Shown here: one piece after another, positions 16,053 through 24,152 of the stretch
How positions within the stretch are numbered: position 1 is the first letter of the stretch
Layout: each line of letters opens with the position of its first letter
DNA from: a virus
IMG/VR virus record: IMGVR_UViG_3300025674_000249
Location: 1 to 29,886 of that record
Reading direction: 5' to 3' (one strand)
DNA: 29,886 nucleotides
Notes under the pieces: generated by a model
Seen by the model: the letters and a program-made list of their open reading frames with translations, nothing else
Databases searched by the model: none
Told to the model about the DNA's origin: nothing
Made by a program: the position numbers and the translations under genes

Positions 16053-19000
16053 TTATGAACTTACTGCATCATCACTATCAGGTGGATCTGGAGCTGTACC
16101 ACTAGCACCTGTTCCTGTTGCTATTTGAACATTTAAATCGCTTACTAATCCTGAACACGCAGTTTCGTAATATATTTGTATTTCAGATTTAGGTGGCTCT
16201 ACTTCCATTACGTTTAATCTAAGATCAGAGCTGATAAACGATGTATTAACGTATGTTGGGTTTACTACTGGCACACCTATGTTTCTACCATTTGTATTCA
16301 TTTTAAAACCTATAGGATCTTGCTGGGCATTCACAAAACCAACGCCTGTTAGTGGTGTACTAGCGGCTAAGTCTAAAGCTTTTAAATCTGTTAGTTTAGC
16401 AGAAAAAACACCTGTTACAAACGGATTACTTTTATCAGCTGTAGTATTAGACACATAAAAATTATTAGTTACTACTGTACTCGAGCCAATAGCCATAGTA
16501 GATTGTACTCTTGGAAACAACTTAGTAGTATTAGGGGCAAACAATTGTTGGTTAGGTTCTGTTTCAGATAAATCTGCTGGTACTTTATTTATATTACTAC
16601 CAAATAAACTAGCATAAGATAATGAAGTCCTAAATAAACCTTGTTCTAGTAAAGTACCTGTACTATCTTTTTGATCTTTAAAACCTCCTTGTATAACATT
16701 ACCTAAATAAGCATTGTAATACTCGTCTTCTAGTTGCTTAATTACAACTTTATAGCTATAAAAACCTAACGGATTAGCTTCGCCAACTACATTATAAACT
16801 GTGCCAATAGAACCTATACTTGGTGGCGTTGGGCTTAAAGTTATGTTAGCTGTTGGAGATGCAGGGTAAGTAGGATAAGATATAGAAACAGCTGACATTG
16901 CATAATCAACACCTCCTATAGTAATAATGTCTCCAACTTCAGGGTTTTCACTAAAGTTTGTTATACCAAAACTACTTCCAATAAGTGAAGAGGTTACAGT
17001 CGCCGTGTAGCTACCTGTCTTATATAAACCTGGATAACCATCCGCGTAAGACACACTATTAGGTATTACAGATCTAAACAAAACTTTAATTGAATCACCA
17101 AACCACCTGTTTATACGGTTAACTTGCGCTCTTCCTGTTGAAAAATATTTATGAAAAACTGTATCACCGCCATAACTACCACCAGCATAACTAAATTGAT
17201 TAGCGTCTGCATCTGATAAAATTACATCTGTTTGTCTTCCGTATCGATCTGCTAGTATTATACCTATTTGATAAGTTCTATTTTGTTTTACACTAGCCGT
17301 AGGATGTTTAACTAATAAATTAGCAGGATTTTTAGGAAGACCTGAAGAGTCTTCTCTTGAATTTAATTTAGCGCTAATTTCCACATTGTAACTCAAAGCT
17401 TCAGGTGGAGTATGCTTATTTAAAAAATTACCATAAACAACTCTATTGCCAGTAACAGATTGAGTCTTAGCTCTAATAGGTACTCTATCAAACACTCTAA
17501 CTAACTGTGCTTCTGTAATAGGTAGTTTTGGTTCATTAGAGTTGTAGTTATATGTAAATGTATTAGTTGAATTAGAAGTAATTCTAGTATCAGTTCTAGG
17601 TATAGTTTCTAATATTCTTACAGCTAAAGTATCTGACTCTTTATAAAGTATGTCTATTTCTTCTATTTTTAAATTATCATATAGAGTATTTACAGCAAAA
17701 GGAGTCTGTATATTTAAATCAACTACATTAACACTGTTTTCAAAAAAATCTACAACAGTACTTCTAGCTATATTTTCATAACCTCTTTCTACATTTGTTT
17801 GACCAGTAGTAGCTGTAGTACCATCATATAATTGATTAATATCTACAATGTGTCCATTCTGTTTAGGTACGAAAGCAGGGCTAGTAAACGGAGCTATTAA
17901 AGAATATTCGCCATCTTCAAATTTAAATCTATAACTAAACCTAACAAACTTATCTCTTAAATATTCTGTATCACCTGAAAAGTTAGATAAATATTGAGAG
18001 TTAGAATCGGCAAAATAAACTAAAGCATTATAGTTTGTTGCTGGTGGAAGATTTTCAAAAGCTTCTCGCATTTCTGTTAATCCACCACCTGTAGTTTTAA
18101 CAGTGGCACTATTGTCTCCTAAAACATAACCAGGTAACTCAGTTATTGTTATAACAGACTTTGTTCTACTATTAAACACACGCATGCTTGGGTACAAATT
18201 TCCAGATAAATTACTCACAGTAAAATCTATAGTAGAGCCAACAGTGGCGGGAGAACCTGCAGTACCAAATACTGTAGCTTCTGTAAATCTATCTGAAACG
18301 TTTTTAGATCCAGTTTCTAGTATGGTTAAAGTAGTAGCTGTAGGATCTGTCTCATCAAGATCTTGATTTAGTGTAAAAGTTCTAGCACTAGCTGACGTAC
18401 TTTGTATAATGCAAGGCGTTGATTGAGTATTTGTGTTAGGCATTTTAACAAATTGCCCTTGTCTTATTTTAGCATAATCTGCAGCACTTAAAGTAAAAGG
18501 TCCAGGCCCAGTCAACGTACCACTTAGTACAGTAACAGTAAATTCATTAACTAAACTTATAGGATTATAAGGATTATATTTTGCTACCGATATATTATCT
18601 TCTGTTGTGTAATGAGTAGAACTAGCTAAAGCTTTATCTACGTTTATTCTTCTTGGCTGGTTTCTATCATCAGTCCAAAATAATAAATCTTCAATTAAAT
18701 CTACATTAAGTATAGGGTGAGTAATAGAAAAATTTAAAAACCTACCTTCTACTAATGTATGAGTACTATTATTTGTAAAGTCTCTCATTATTATTGTATG
18801 AGTAGAACCTTTACCTGCAAAATTACTTAATCTATCACTCGAATTATCATAGTGATCTGTTATATAAAAAAATCCTCTTTCTTTACTTTGATCAATATAC
18901 TGACCTATAACTTGCTTATTGTCATATATTGTACTCGTAATTAGATTAGTTACTAATTCATTTCCTAACACATTTTCAACAGAACCTACATCATCACCTT

Positions 19001-19115
19001 CAGATCTACTTACATTAATATTCTGAGCATCTCTGTACTCGCCTTTACCTACTAGCCTTTCGTCTAAGTCTTTGTTCATCTTAGACTTGATAAATATATT
19101 TTTCGCTAATGCCAT
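16053..19115 (-). CDS. Nozzle-like tail tube protein (1020 aa)
   Basis: Probably forms the tail nozzle below the neck rings, the role of T7 gp12 or crAss-like nozzle proteins. The N-terminus has the block KSKMNKDLDERLVGKGEYRD followed by AQNINVSRSEGDDVGSVENV (residues about 11-48), which I recognise as the start of such proteins in marine phages. The next 150 residues continue in propeller-like repeats (DLIEDLLFWTDDRNQPRRIN near 120-140). Two Thr/Ser/Pro-rich beta stretches look inserted, at about residues 190-280 and 702-775. The C-terminus is Gly/Ala/Pro/Asp-rich and probably disordered. The start lies four bases after the preceding stop. The protein is slightly longer than T7 gp12 (about 800 residues), consistent with the insertions. 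Confidence 0.75.
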   Translation of the reverse strand: MALAKNIFIKSKMNKDLDERLVGKGEYRDAQNINVSRSEGDDVGSVENVLGNELVTNLITSTIYDNKQVIGQYIDQSKERGFFYITDHYDNSSDRLSNFAGKGSTHTIIMRDFTNNSTHTLVEGRFLNFSITHPILNVDLIEDLLFWTDDRNQPRRINVDKALASSTHYTTEDNISVAKYNPYNPISLVNEFTVTVLSGTLTGPGPFTLSAADYAKIRQGQFVKMPNTNTQSTPCIIQSTSASARTFTLNQDLDETDPTATTLTILETGSKNVSDRFTEATVFGTAGSPATVGSTIDFTVSNLSGNLYPSMRVFNSRTKSVITITELPGYVLGDNSATVKTTGGGLTEMREAFENLPPATNYNALVYFADSNSQYLSNFSGDTEYLRDKFVRFSYRFKFEDGEYSLIAPFTSPAFVPKQNGHIVDINQLYDGTTATTGQTNVERGYENIARSTVVDFFENSVNVVDLNIQTPFAVNTLYDNLKIEEIDILYKESDTLAVRILETIPRTDTRITSNSTNTFTYNYNSNEPKLPITEAQLVRVFDRVPIRAKTQSVTGNRVVYGNFLNKHTPPEALSYNVEISAKLNSREDSSGLPKNPANLLVKHPTASVKQNRTYQIGIILADRYGRQTDVILSDADANQFSYAGGSYGGDTVFHKYFSTGRAQVNRINRWFGDSIKVLFRSVIPNSVSYADGYPGLYKTGSYTATVTSSLIGSSFGITNFSENPEVGDIITIGGVDYAMSAVSISYPTYPASPTANITLSPTPPSIGSIGTVYNVVGEANPLGFYSYKVVIKQLEDEYYNAYLGNVIQGGFKDQKDSTGTLLEQGLFRTSLSYASLFGSNINKVPADLSETEPNQQLFAPNTTKLFPRVQSTMAIGSSTVVTNNFYVSNTTADKSNPFVTGVFSAKLTDLKALDLAASTPLTGVGFVNAQQDPIGFKMNTNGRNIGVPVVNPTYVNTSFISSDLRLNVMEVEPPKSEIQIYYETACSGLVSDLNVQIATGTGASGTAPDPPDSDDAVSS

Positions 19116-19119
19116 TTAA

Positions 19120-20322
19120 TTAGTGTTTAATCCATTTAGATTTACCTCTCATTACTTGAGTAAACTCTTCCAATTTAATATTGCTTAATCTTATTTTAGC
19201 GTTTCTTAATTTAGCAACTTTCTCTTTTTTATATCTTTGAACGATATATTCAGGTACTCTAGGTTTAACTGAAGTTACAGCATATAACATGTATGCATAT
19301 AAAGCATCTTCTGCTAATTTAGGTATTTTAGTATTTTCATCATTATAAAGACCGTCTGATATATATTCTAAAACAATTAATCTTTGCGCTAAGTTACTGC
19401 TAAAAGCAAATACATTTCTTCTAGGATCATAAGTAAACCATCCATTTTTTTGACTAACTTCTGGCTCAGCTCCATATCTTTGACCATAAACATTTTTATA
19501 CCAAGCGTTAGCATATACATCTGCTTCTGTAAAATTTTCACTGCCAGCTGAACCTGCTATATTGTTTTGGTTAGCTGATCTCCATCTATCATTTATTAAA
19601 GCTTGTTGAGACTCTAAATTATTTCCATACTGGTCTTGAGTAGGAACACCTTGATCGTCTTGTATTACTGGAGCTGTAGGATTACTTGTTAATCTAGTAT
19701 TGTATATTATATGTTTAACACCAGCTTGATCTACCCAAGATAATTGAACATAGTTAACCATATCCTGTGGAGCTATTATAGACAAATTATTAGGTATAGT
19801 TAGCTCTTGAGCTTTTATACTTCTCAACGTGTCATAGCTAAACTCTTGTATACCTCTTTTAGCGTGGTATATTAAATCAGTTCTTCTAACTCTTGGTATA
19901 ACTTTGTCTGTACCTACGTAATTTATTATAAAGTTATTGACTATTTCACTTAATGGAGTATATTGATAACCTCCATAATTACTCCACCTACTTTGGTCTA
20001 TAAAAGCTACTTTAATTACAGATGTACCTGGGACAACTACAGCAGTATTTATAGTTAATATTTGAACAGCTACACCATTAGTTATAGTAGTACTTAAAGA
20101 AGTAGTAAAGTTATAAGGAGCTTGACCAAATTGCTTTACATTGTCAATAAAAACGTCAAAATTATCAACAGAAGTTTGGGTTGCTCCATCGTTAAAAATT
20201 AACGGTGGTAAAGTTTGTGGCCAAGTTACTGAATTACTATTAGTACCATCGCCTAATTGAGCTACTTCACCTGAATAATATTCTGAGTTAGTTTGTTGTT
20301 TTTGATTTCCTAATGTATGCAT
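19120..20322 (-). CDS. Neck/ring (head-tail adaptor) protein (400 aa)
   Basis: Residues about 120-400 contain LSEIVNNFIINYVGTDKVIP, RRTDLIYHAKRGIQEFSYDT, MVNYVQLSWVDQAGVKHIIY, and later EYISDGLYNDENTKIPKLAE with AYMLYAVTSVKPRVPEYI. I recognise this pattern from head-completion or ring proteins between portal and nozzle in crAss-like and marine phages; the helical core with long loops fits a dodecameric ring. The first 115 residues are beta-rich and Thr/Asn/Val-rich, and look like an added decorating domain. It starts three bases after the stop of the 357-residue gene and ends four before the nozzle gene, so the three are one assembly unit. Confidence 0.75.
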   Translation of the reverse strand: MHTLGNQKQQTNSEYYSGEVAQLGDGTNSNSVTWPQTLPPLIFNDGATQTSVDNFDVFIDNVKQFGQAPYNFTTSLSTTITNGVAVQILTINTAVVVPGTSVIKVAFIDQSRWSNYGGYQYTPLSEIVNNFIINYVGTDKVIPRVRRTDLIYHAKRGIQEFSYDTLRSIKAQELTIPNNLSIIAPQDMVNYVQLSWVDQAGVKHIIYNTRLTSNPTAPVIQDDQGVPTQDQYGNNLESQQALINDRWRSANQNNIAGSAGSENFTEADVYANAWYKNVYGQRYGAEPEVSQKNGWFTYDPRRNVFAFSSNLAQRLIVLEYISDGLYNDENTKIPKLAEDALYAYMLYAVTSVKPRVPEYIVQRYKKEKVAKLRNAKIRLSNIKLEEFTQVMRGKSKWIKH

Positions 20323-20325
20323 GTT

Positions 20326-21399
20326 TTATCTTTTTTCGTTTGCTTGATCTTCAGCTAATTCTTTATAAGCTGCATTGACTACGCCAGGATCTTTTACGAT
20401 TACGCCAGAATATTTTAATATTTCCATTGTAACAGTGTTTCTTTGTGAATCATCTATTTCATAATCAATACTTCCTTGAGTTGTATTAGTTTTAGTCATT
20501 AAATCTTTTGCTTCTATAAGTCTTAATGAAAAACCATTGTTCAACGATCCAAATGCGCCAGCAGCAACAGACAACGCATTATTAACAGCATATCCTGAGC
20601 TGTTATCTAAAGTAGAAATTTTTATAGTAGTATTAGCGCTAGATAAAGTTATTGTACCTGATCCTGCTATAGTTATATCTAATAAACAACCAGTTCCAAC
20701 TCCATTAGTTGACGTAACTACTCCAGTGTAAGTTCCAGCAGCTGCCGTAGTTCCAACTGGAAAAGATGGAAAAACAGTAAAAGTTTGTCCTATAATCAGT
20801 TTAGAAGTAGAAAAAGTTCTAGAGTCGTATATATATTGGCCTAAGTCACCTACATAAAATCCCCAACGTGGATCTGTAGGCTTACGCATGTAACTAAACT
20901 TAACATCACTAACAGATGTAACAGCTGGATTACCATTAGTTATCTGAGGATATACAGTTAGTTTATTATCTTTAAATGTTGCTATTGGAAATGTTTCACT
21001 CGGTTGAGTTAACGGTGACATGTTTAGTTGTCTAAATTCTCTTTGACTAACTAATTGTATTCTTGGCGAACCTTTAACGCCATTATAAAATACACTTCCT
21101 AACCTATGTAAATCAGTTGGATAAGTATATACATTAGAAGGATTAGTGTTGGCTGATGCAGACTCAAATTTTTCAAACAATTGATATTCGTCTCTTACAT
21201 GCTCTATTCTACTAGCATATTCTTCATCTGTTTTAGGCATACGTAAATACTGGTTGTAGTCTTCAAAGAAAGTTTCAAAAACTTCTAATTGAACTTGACT
21301 AGCTAAAAGATTATATTCGTACGGCGTTAAATAACCTCTTTGTTCTTTATTCAAGATACTTAAAACTGTAGTGTAAACAGTATTTACATTAATTCCCAT
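20326..21399 (-). CDS. Neck/ring protein with inserted beta domain (357 aa)
   Basis: The N-terminal 60 residues (VNTVYTTVLSILNKEQRGYL, then TPYEYNLLASQVQLEVFETF) form helices I associate with a conserved head-to-tail connector of marine phages. Residues about 60-200 hold mixed alpha/beta neck sequence with KPTDPRWGFY. From about residue 203 to 293 a Thr/Gly/Ser-rich beta unit is inserted (TYTGVVTSTNGVGTG ... NSSGYAVNNALSVAAG), and the core then resumes (IDYEIDDSQRNTVTMEILKY). It lies directly after a terminator, so a promoter or read-through is needed; the spacer at 21400-21410 is pure A/T. The protein probably stacks on the portal; its exact ring position cannot be told from sequence. Confidence 0.7.
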   Translation of the reverse strand: MGINVNTVYTTVLSILNKEQRGYLTPYEYNLLASQVQLEVFETFFEDYNQYLRMPKTDEEYASRIEHVRDEYQLFEKFESASANTNPSNVYTYPTDLHRLGSVFYNGVKGSPRIQLVSQREFRQLNMSPLTQPSETFPIATFKDNKLTVYPQITNGNPAVTSVSDVKFSYMRKPTDPRWGFYVGDLGQYIYDSRTFSTSKLIIGQTFTVFPSFPVGTTAAAGTYTGVVTSTNGVGTGCLLDITIAGSGTITLSSANTTIKISTLDNSSGYAVNNALSVAAGAFGSLNNGFSLRLIEAKDLMTKTNTTQGSIDYEIDDSQRNTVTMEILKYSGVIVKDPGVVNAAYKELAEDQANEKR

Positions 21400-21410
21400 A
21401 TTTATATATA

Positions 21411-21437
21411 TTAAAAAGGCGGCGCGTGGCCGCCTTA
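21411..21437 (-). terminator. Strong hairpin terminator between the 256- and 357-residue genes
   Basis: The eight-pair stem AAGGCGGC (21416-21423) with GCCGCCTT (21429-21436) has a five-base loop. Read on the - strand it is followed by TTTTTAATAT. It lies within the virion operon in the direction of transcription, after the 256-residue gene and upstream of the 357-residue gene? No: transcription runs right to left, so it follows the 256-residue gene and precedes the 357-residue gene. It would reduce transcription of all neck and tail genes relative to head genes. Confidence 0.85.
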
Positions 21438-21451
21438 ATTATAATCACTTG

Positions 21452-22222
21452 TTATTTTAGTTTTTTCTGTATTGATTTATAAACTTCAATACCTTCATCT
21501 GTTTTTAACCAAGCTGCCATTGCTGAATATGGGTTTTCTTCAAATGGAACTGTCATTAATTTTCTACCATTACTAGTCCATTTAAACACTCTATTATCAT
21601 CAGCTAAAGTAATAATATTAGCTTCAACTGCTTTGATAGCAAAGTTTCTTAATTCAACGTTTTCATCTTCACAAAGATTTAAAAACAACTTTGGTTGTTG
21701 TTTAGCAAAGATTAATAAATCTCTTTTTAATTCTTTAGAAGATAATTGATTTACGCTTGATCCTTTTTCAACTCTTAATATAGCTTCGGCTTTATCAATG
21801 TCCATTTCATAAGCCATATTAGAAGCTGCAAGTTCTAGTTCTAACCAATCAAAATGATCTTCTGCTTCCACTACAGCATCAAACTCTGTAAATATAATAC
21901 CGTTATGTGGATGTTTAGCTAAGAACTCTTGTAAATTTCTTTTTTCTTTAGGAACTTGTAAATGTCCTTTTTCAAAAACAATATGCGCTAAAGTTACGTT
22001 ACCTTTTTGCTCGTCAACAAATATGCTCTTATGATTACTAGCATATCTCATTTCTCTTTCATAACCTTTTTCTTTATCAAACCATACTAAAGGGTATCTA
22101 GAAGAATGCTTGCTAGGTATAGTATGAGTTAAAGGCATTTTGTTTTTTAATAAATAATAATTTCTATCTTTATACTCCCAATTATCTTTTTTCTCTGGAG
22201 TGTTTTTTACTTTTGTTTCCAT
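21452..22222 (-). CDS. Conserved virion-operon protein of unknown function (256 aa)
   Basis: A hydrophilic alpha/beta protein. The N-terminal half contains NWEYKDRNYYLLKNKMPLTH, IPSKHSSRYPLVWFDKEKGY and SIFVDEQKGNVTLAHIVFEK. The helical second half contains MDIDKAEAILRVEKG, LSSKELKRDLLIFAKQQPKL and NGRKLMTVPFEENPYSAMAA. I recall this whole architecture as a conserved unknown between capsid and neck genes in marine phages, which argues for a basic structural or assembly role, not a casually acquired extra gene. Hairpin terminators lie on both sides, so it appears to be a separate transcription unit. Four ATTAT repeats run into its start codon, and no Shine-Dalgarno motif is present. Confidence 0.75.
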   Translation of the reverse strand: METKVKNTPEKKDNWEYKDRNYYLLKNKMPLTHTIPSKHSSRYPLVWFDKEKGYEREMRYASNHKSIFVDEQKGNVTLAHIVFEKGHLQVPKEKRNLQEFLAKHPHNGIIFTEFDAVVEAEDHFDWLELELAASNMAYEMDIDKAEAILRVEKGSSVNQLSSKELKRDLLIFAKQQPKLFLNLCEDENVELRNFAIKAVEANIITLADDNRVFKWTSNGRKLMTVPFEENPYSAMAAWLKTDEGIEVYKSIQKKLK

Positions 22223-22241
22223 AATATAATATAATATAATA
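22221..22241. repeat. Four perfect pentanucleotide repeats abutting the start codon of the 256-residue gene
   Basis: ATAAT occurs four times in tandem on the + strand, equal to (ATTAT)4 on the coding strand; the last copy merges into ATG. The same unit occurs three times at 25315-25330 before the scaffold gene and twice at 14323-14332 before the cupin gene. Confidence 0.9.
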
Positions 22242-22274
22242 ATTAATAAAGACCCCGCCGAAGCGGGATCTTTT
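22241..22274 (-). terminator. UUCG-capped terminator after the 101-residue gene
   Basis: On the - strand GATCCCGC-TTCG-GCGGGGTC (22270 down to 22251) is fully paired with one U-G wobble, capped by the very stable UUCG tetraloop. Flanking AAAA and TTT extend the stem. The following tract, TTTATTAATT, is T-rich but broken. It separates the highly expressed head genes from the neck and tail genes. On the + strand four T also follow, though no + strand gene ends here. Confidence 0.88.
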
Positions 22275-22283
22275 ATATATAGT

Positions 22284-22589
22284 TTACGATATTGTTACTT
22301 TTTCAATATCAACACTAGTTACCAAAGTTGGTAAACCAACAGGTATAGCAGGGCCAGAAGCTCCATTAGCTAGTTCAATAGCAGCGTTTACTTTTTTCCT
22401 TACATCAGGATCAGTAACTCCACTTGTTGTAGCATATGTAACTTCAGCTCTCATATAAATACCAGTACCAAATACAGGTGCATAATCAATGTTGATTTCA
22501 GTTGCACTAGCAGTACTTACATGTATTATATTTTCAGCAGGAAGTAAATCTACTTCACCACTTGCTTTTAAGAATGATATATATCCCAT
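22284..22589 (-). CDS. Small head-associated protein next to the capsid gene (101 aa)
   Basis: The gene directly follows the major capsid gene with a 30-base A/T-rich spacer, and precedes the UUCG terminator, so it is the last gene of the head transcription unit. The protein is beta-rich with no Cys: it starts MGYISFLKASGEVDLLPAEN, has a central VTYATTSGVTDPDVRKKVNA stretch that includes a short helix (AAIELANG), and ends VTSVDIEKVTIS. Position and size fit a head decoration or cement protein; no motif proves it. I recall small proteins of the same design beside marine phage capsid genes. Confidence 0.65.
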   Translation of the reverse strand: MGYISFLKASGEVDLLPAENIIHVSTASATEINIDYAPVFGTGIYMRAEVTYATTSGVTDPDVRKKVNAAIELANGASGPAIPVGLPTLVTSVDIEKVTIS

Positions 22590-22619
22590 AATTTTTATCT
22601 TTTAAATGTTAAACAATAA

Positions 22620-24134
22620 TTAAGCTCCTTTGAATAACACGAAGTTATTAGCAGCTTGAGTTACTAAACATCTTTCAGATAAGAAACTTACAGTCATAGC
22701 ATCTAGAGTGTCAGTGTATGCACCACCAACTGAACCAGTAATCCAAGACTTCATTCTTCGATCTTCAGTTTCAGAAGCTCTATATCTTACATGTAAGAAA
22801 GGACGTCTGATATTAGATCCTAACATTTGATCGTATACTGTAGTAGTACCAGCTGGTATTAATACACCATCGATTTCTTTGTCAAGTCCTCTTAATGAAG
22901 CATCATTTAAGTATTTCCAGTCAGTTTTGTAGAAGTCATAAGAACCTCTTCTAAATCCTGAAAATCCAAAGTTTAACGCCATGTCACCGTCATTCTCAAA
23001 TAAACCATAAGAAGCAGCCTGTGTAGAAGCATAAGCTCCATTTACAGCTGCAATCATATCATCAAAGTCAAGAGCAGTAGCTCTAGATAAGAATAACATG
23101 TTTTCTTCAATAGCACCTTGCTTATCTAAGTTTTTGAGTATTTCATCAAAATCTCCTAAAGCACCTGAACCAGGAGCAGCAGCACCAGCAAAACCAGAGT
23201 ATACGTTACCTCTTGCTTCAATAGCAGCAAATAAACCTTCAGAACCTTGAATGTTAGTAGTTAATGCAGCATTATTAGCTCCACCATATTGGTATTGTAC
23301 AGCGTTACCCGCTTCAGTATAAGCAGCGTTATACATATTTTCAGCTTCAACCATAGCCATTTCTAACTGATCCTCAAATCTTAGTCTTGTTTCAGACTCA
23401 GACTTTAAGTACCATAAATAACCTGATTGACCGTCTTCTGTAGCAACTTCAACCCAACCAATTTGAGCAGTATCAGAACCATTAATCTCAAAGTTATCTT
23501 TAAGTATCATTGGTCTGTTAGCAAATTGAGTAAAAGTAGGCTGAATAGATCCTTGCATACCAATTGAACCTTTACCAAACTCTGATCCGTAAACAAATAC
23601 GTTACAACCACCAGCAGCTGTAGGTAAAGAATTAGTAGCAGTACCATAAAACTTAACGTTTAACACATTAAGAGTACCACCAGAAACAAGTTGTACTAAA
23701 CCTTTTTGTACGATTAATCCAGTTGCATTATCAGAAATTAATACTGTTTGTCCTTGTCTGATAGCACCTCTTCTGTCAGCAGCAGCAACATCTGGCTGTG
23801 CAACAGCTAAATCAATAGTAAGAGTAATATCAGCATCAGGTAATCCACCTGGAGCAGCAACAGTACAAGACTTATATGCAATGTGTAATCTATTTTGTTC
23901 AGACCAAATTACTTGATCCGATGTCATCGGCATCTCTGCACCGACCATTCTTAGGAAACCACCAATTGTTCTGTTTCCATAACGTTCCACCTCAGCTTCA
24001 TAAAGCTCTGGTAAGTATTGCTGAGCAAAACTACCTGTGCTTCCATCAAACGTTAAATAGTTTGTATGTAGAGCTAATCTAGTTTGAGCTGGAACTAAAC
24101 TTGCGGGAAAACTCCCACCGTTTACAAAACTCAT
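22620..24134 (-). CDS. Major capsid protein (504 aa)
   Basis: Likely HK97-fold shell subunit. It lies directly after the scaffold gene, in the usual place, and has the size of crAss-like and similar capsid proteins (about 490-510 residues). Recognisable parts are a helical YLPELYEAEVERYGN segment near residues 40-55, then IGGFLRMVGAEMPM and DQVIWSEQNRLHIAY; a middle part with QGQTVLISDNATGL; a glycine-rich QYGGANNAAL region near residue 280; and FGFSGFRRGSYDFYKTDWKY with ASLRGLDKEIDGVLIPAGTT towards the end. No delta-domain protease is encoded here, and the separate scaffold gene fits. Two Met-free hydrophilic stretches make the given start the only good one. The call rests on position, size and remembered sequence. 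Confidence 0.85.
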   Translation of the reverse strand: MSFVNGGSFPASLVPAQTRLALHTNYLTFDGSTGSFAQQYLPELYEAEVERYGNRTIGGFLRMVGAEMPMTSDQVIWSEQNRLHIAYKSCTVAAPGGLPDADITLTIDLAVAQPDVAAADRRGAIRQGQTVLISDNATGLIVQKGLVQLVSGGTLNVLNVKFYGTATNSLPTAAGGCNVFVYGSEFGKGSIGMQGSIQPTFTQFANRPMILKDNFEINGSDTAQIGWVEVATEDGQSGYLWYLKSESETRLRFEDQLEMAMVEAENMYNAAYTEAGNAVQYQYGGANNAALTTNIQGSEGLFAAIEARGNVYSGFAGAAAPGSGALGDFDEILKNLDKQGAIEENMLFLSRATALDFDDMIAAVNGAYASTQAASYGLFENDGDMALNFGFSGFRRGSYDFYKTDWKYLNDASLRGLDKEIDGVLIPAGTTTVYDQMLGSNIRRPFLHVRYRASETEDRRMKSWITGSVGGAYTDTLDAMTVSFLSERCLVTQAANNFVLFKGA

Positions 24135-24152
24135 AATTTTTGTTTTTAGTTG

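Noticed and set aside
21452-22222. Recently acquired extra gene (moron), suggested by flanking terminators
   Set aside because: Sequence blocks look familiar as a conserved member of this gene order and base composition matches the neighbours, so a core role is more likely.
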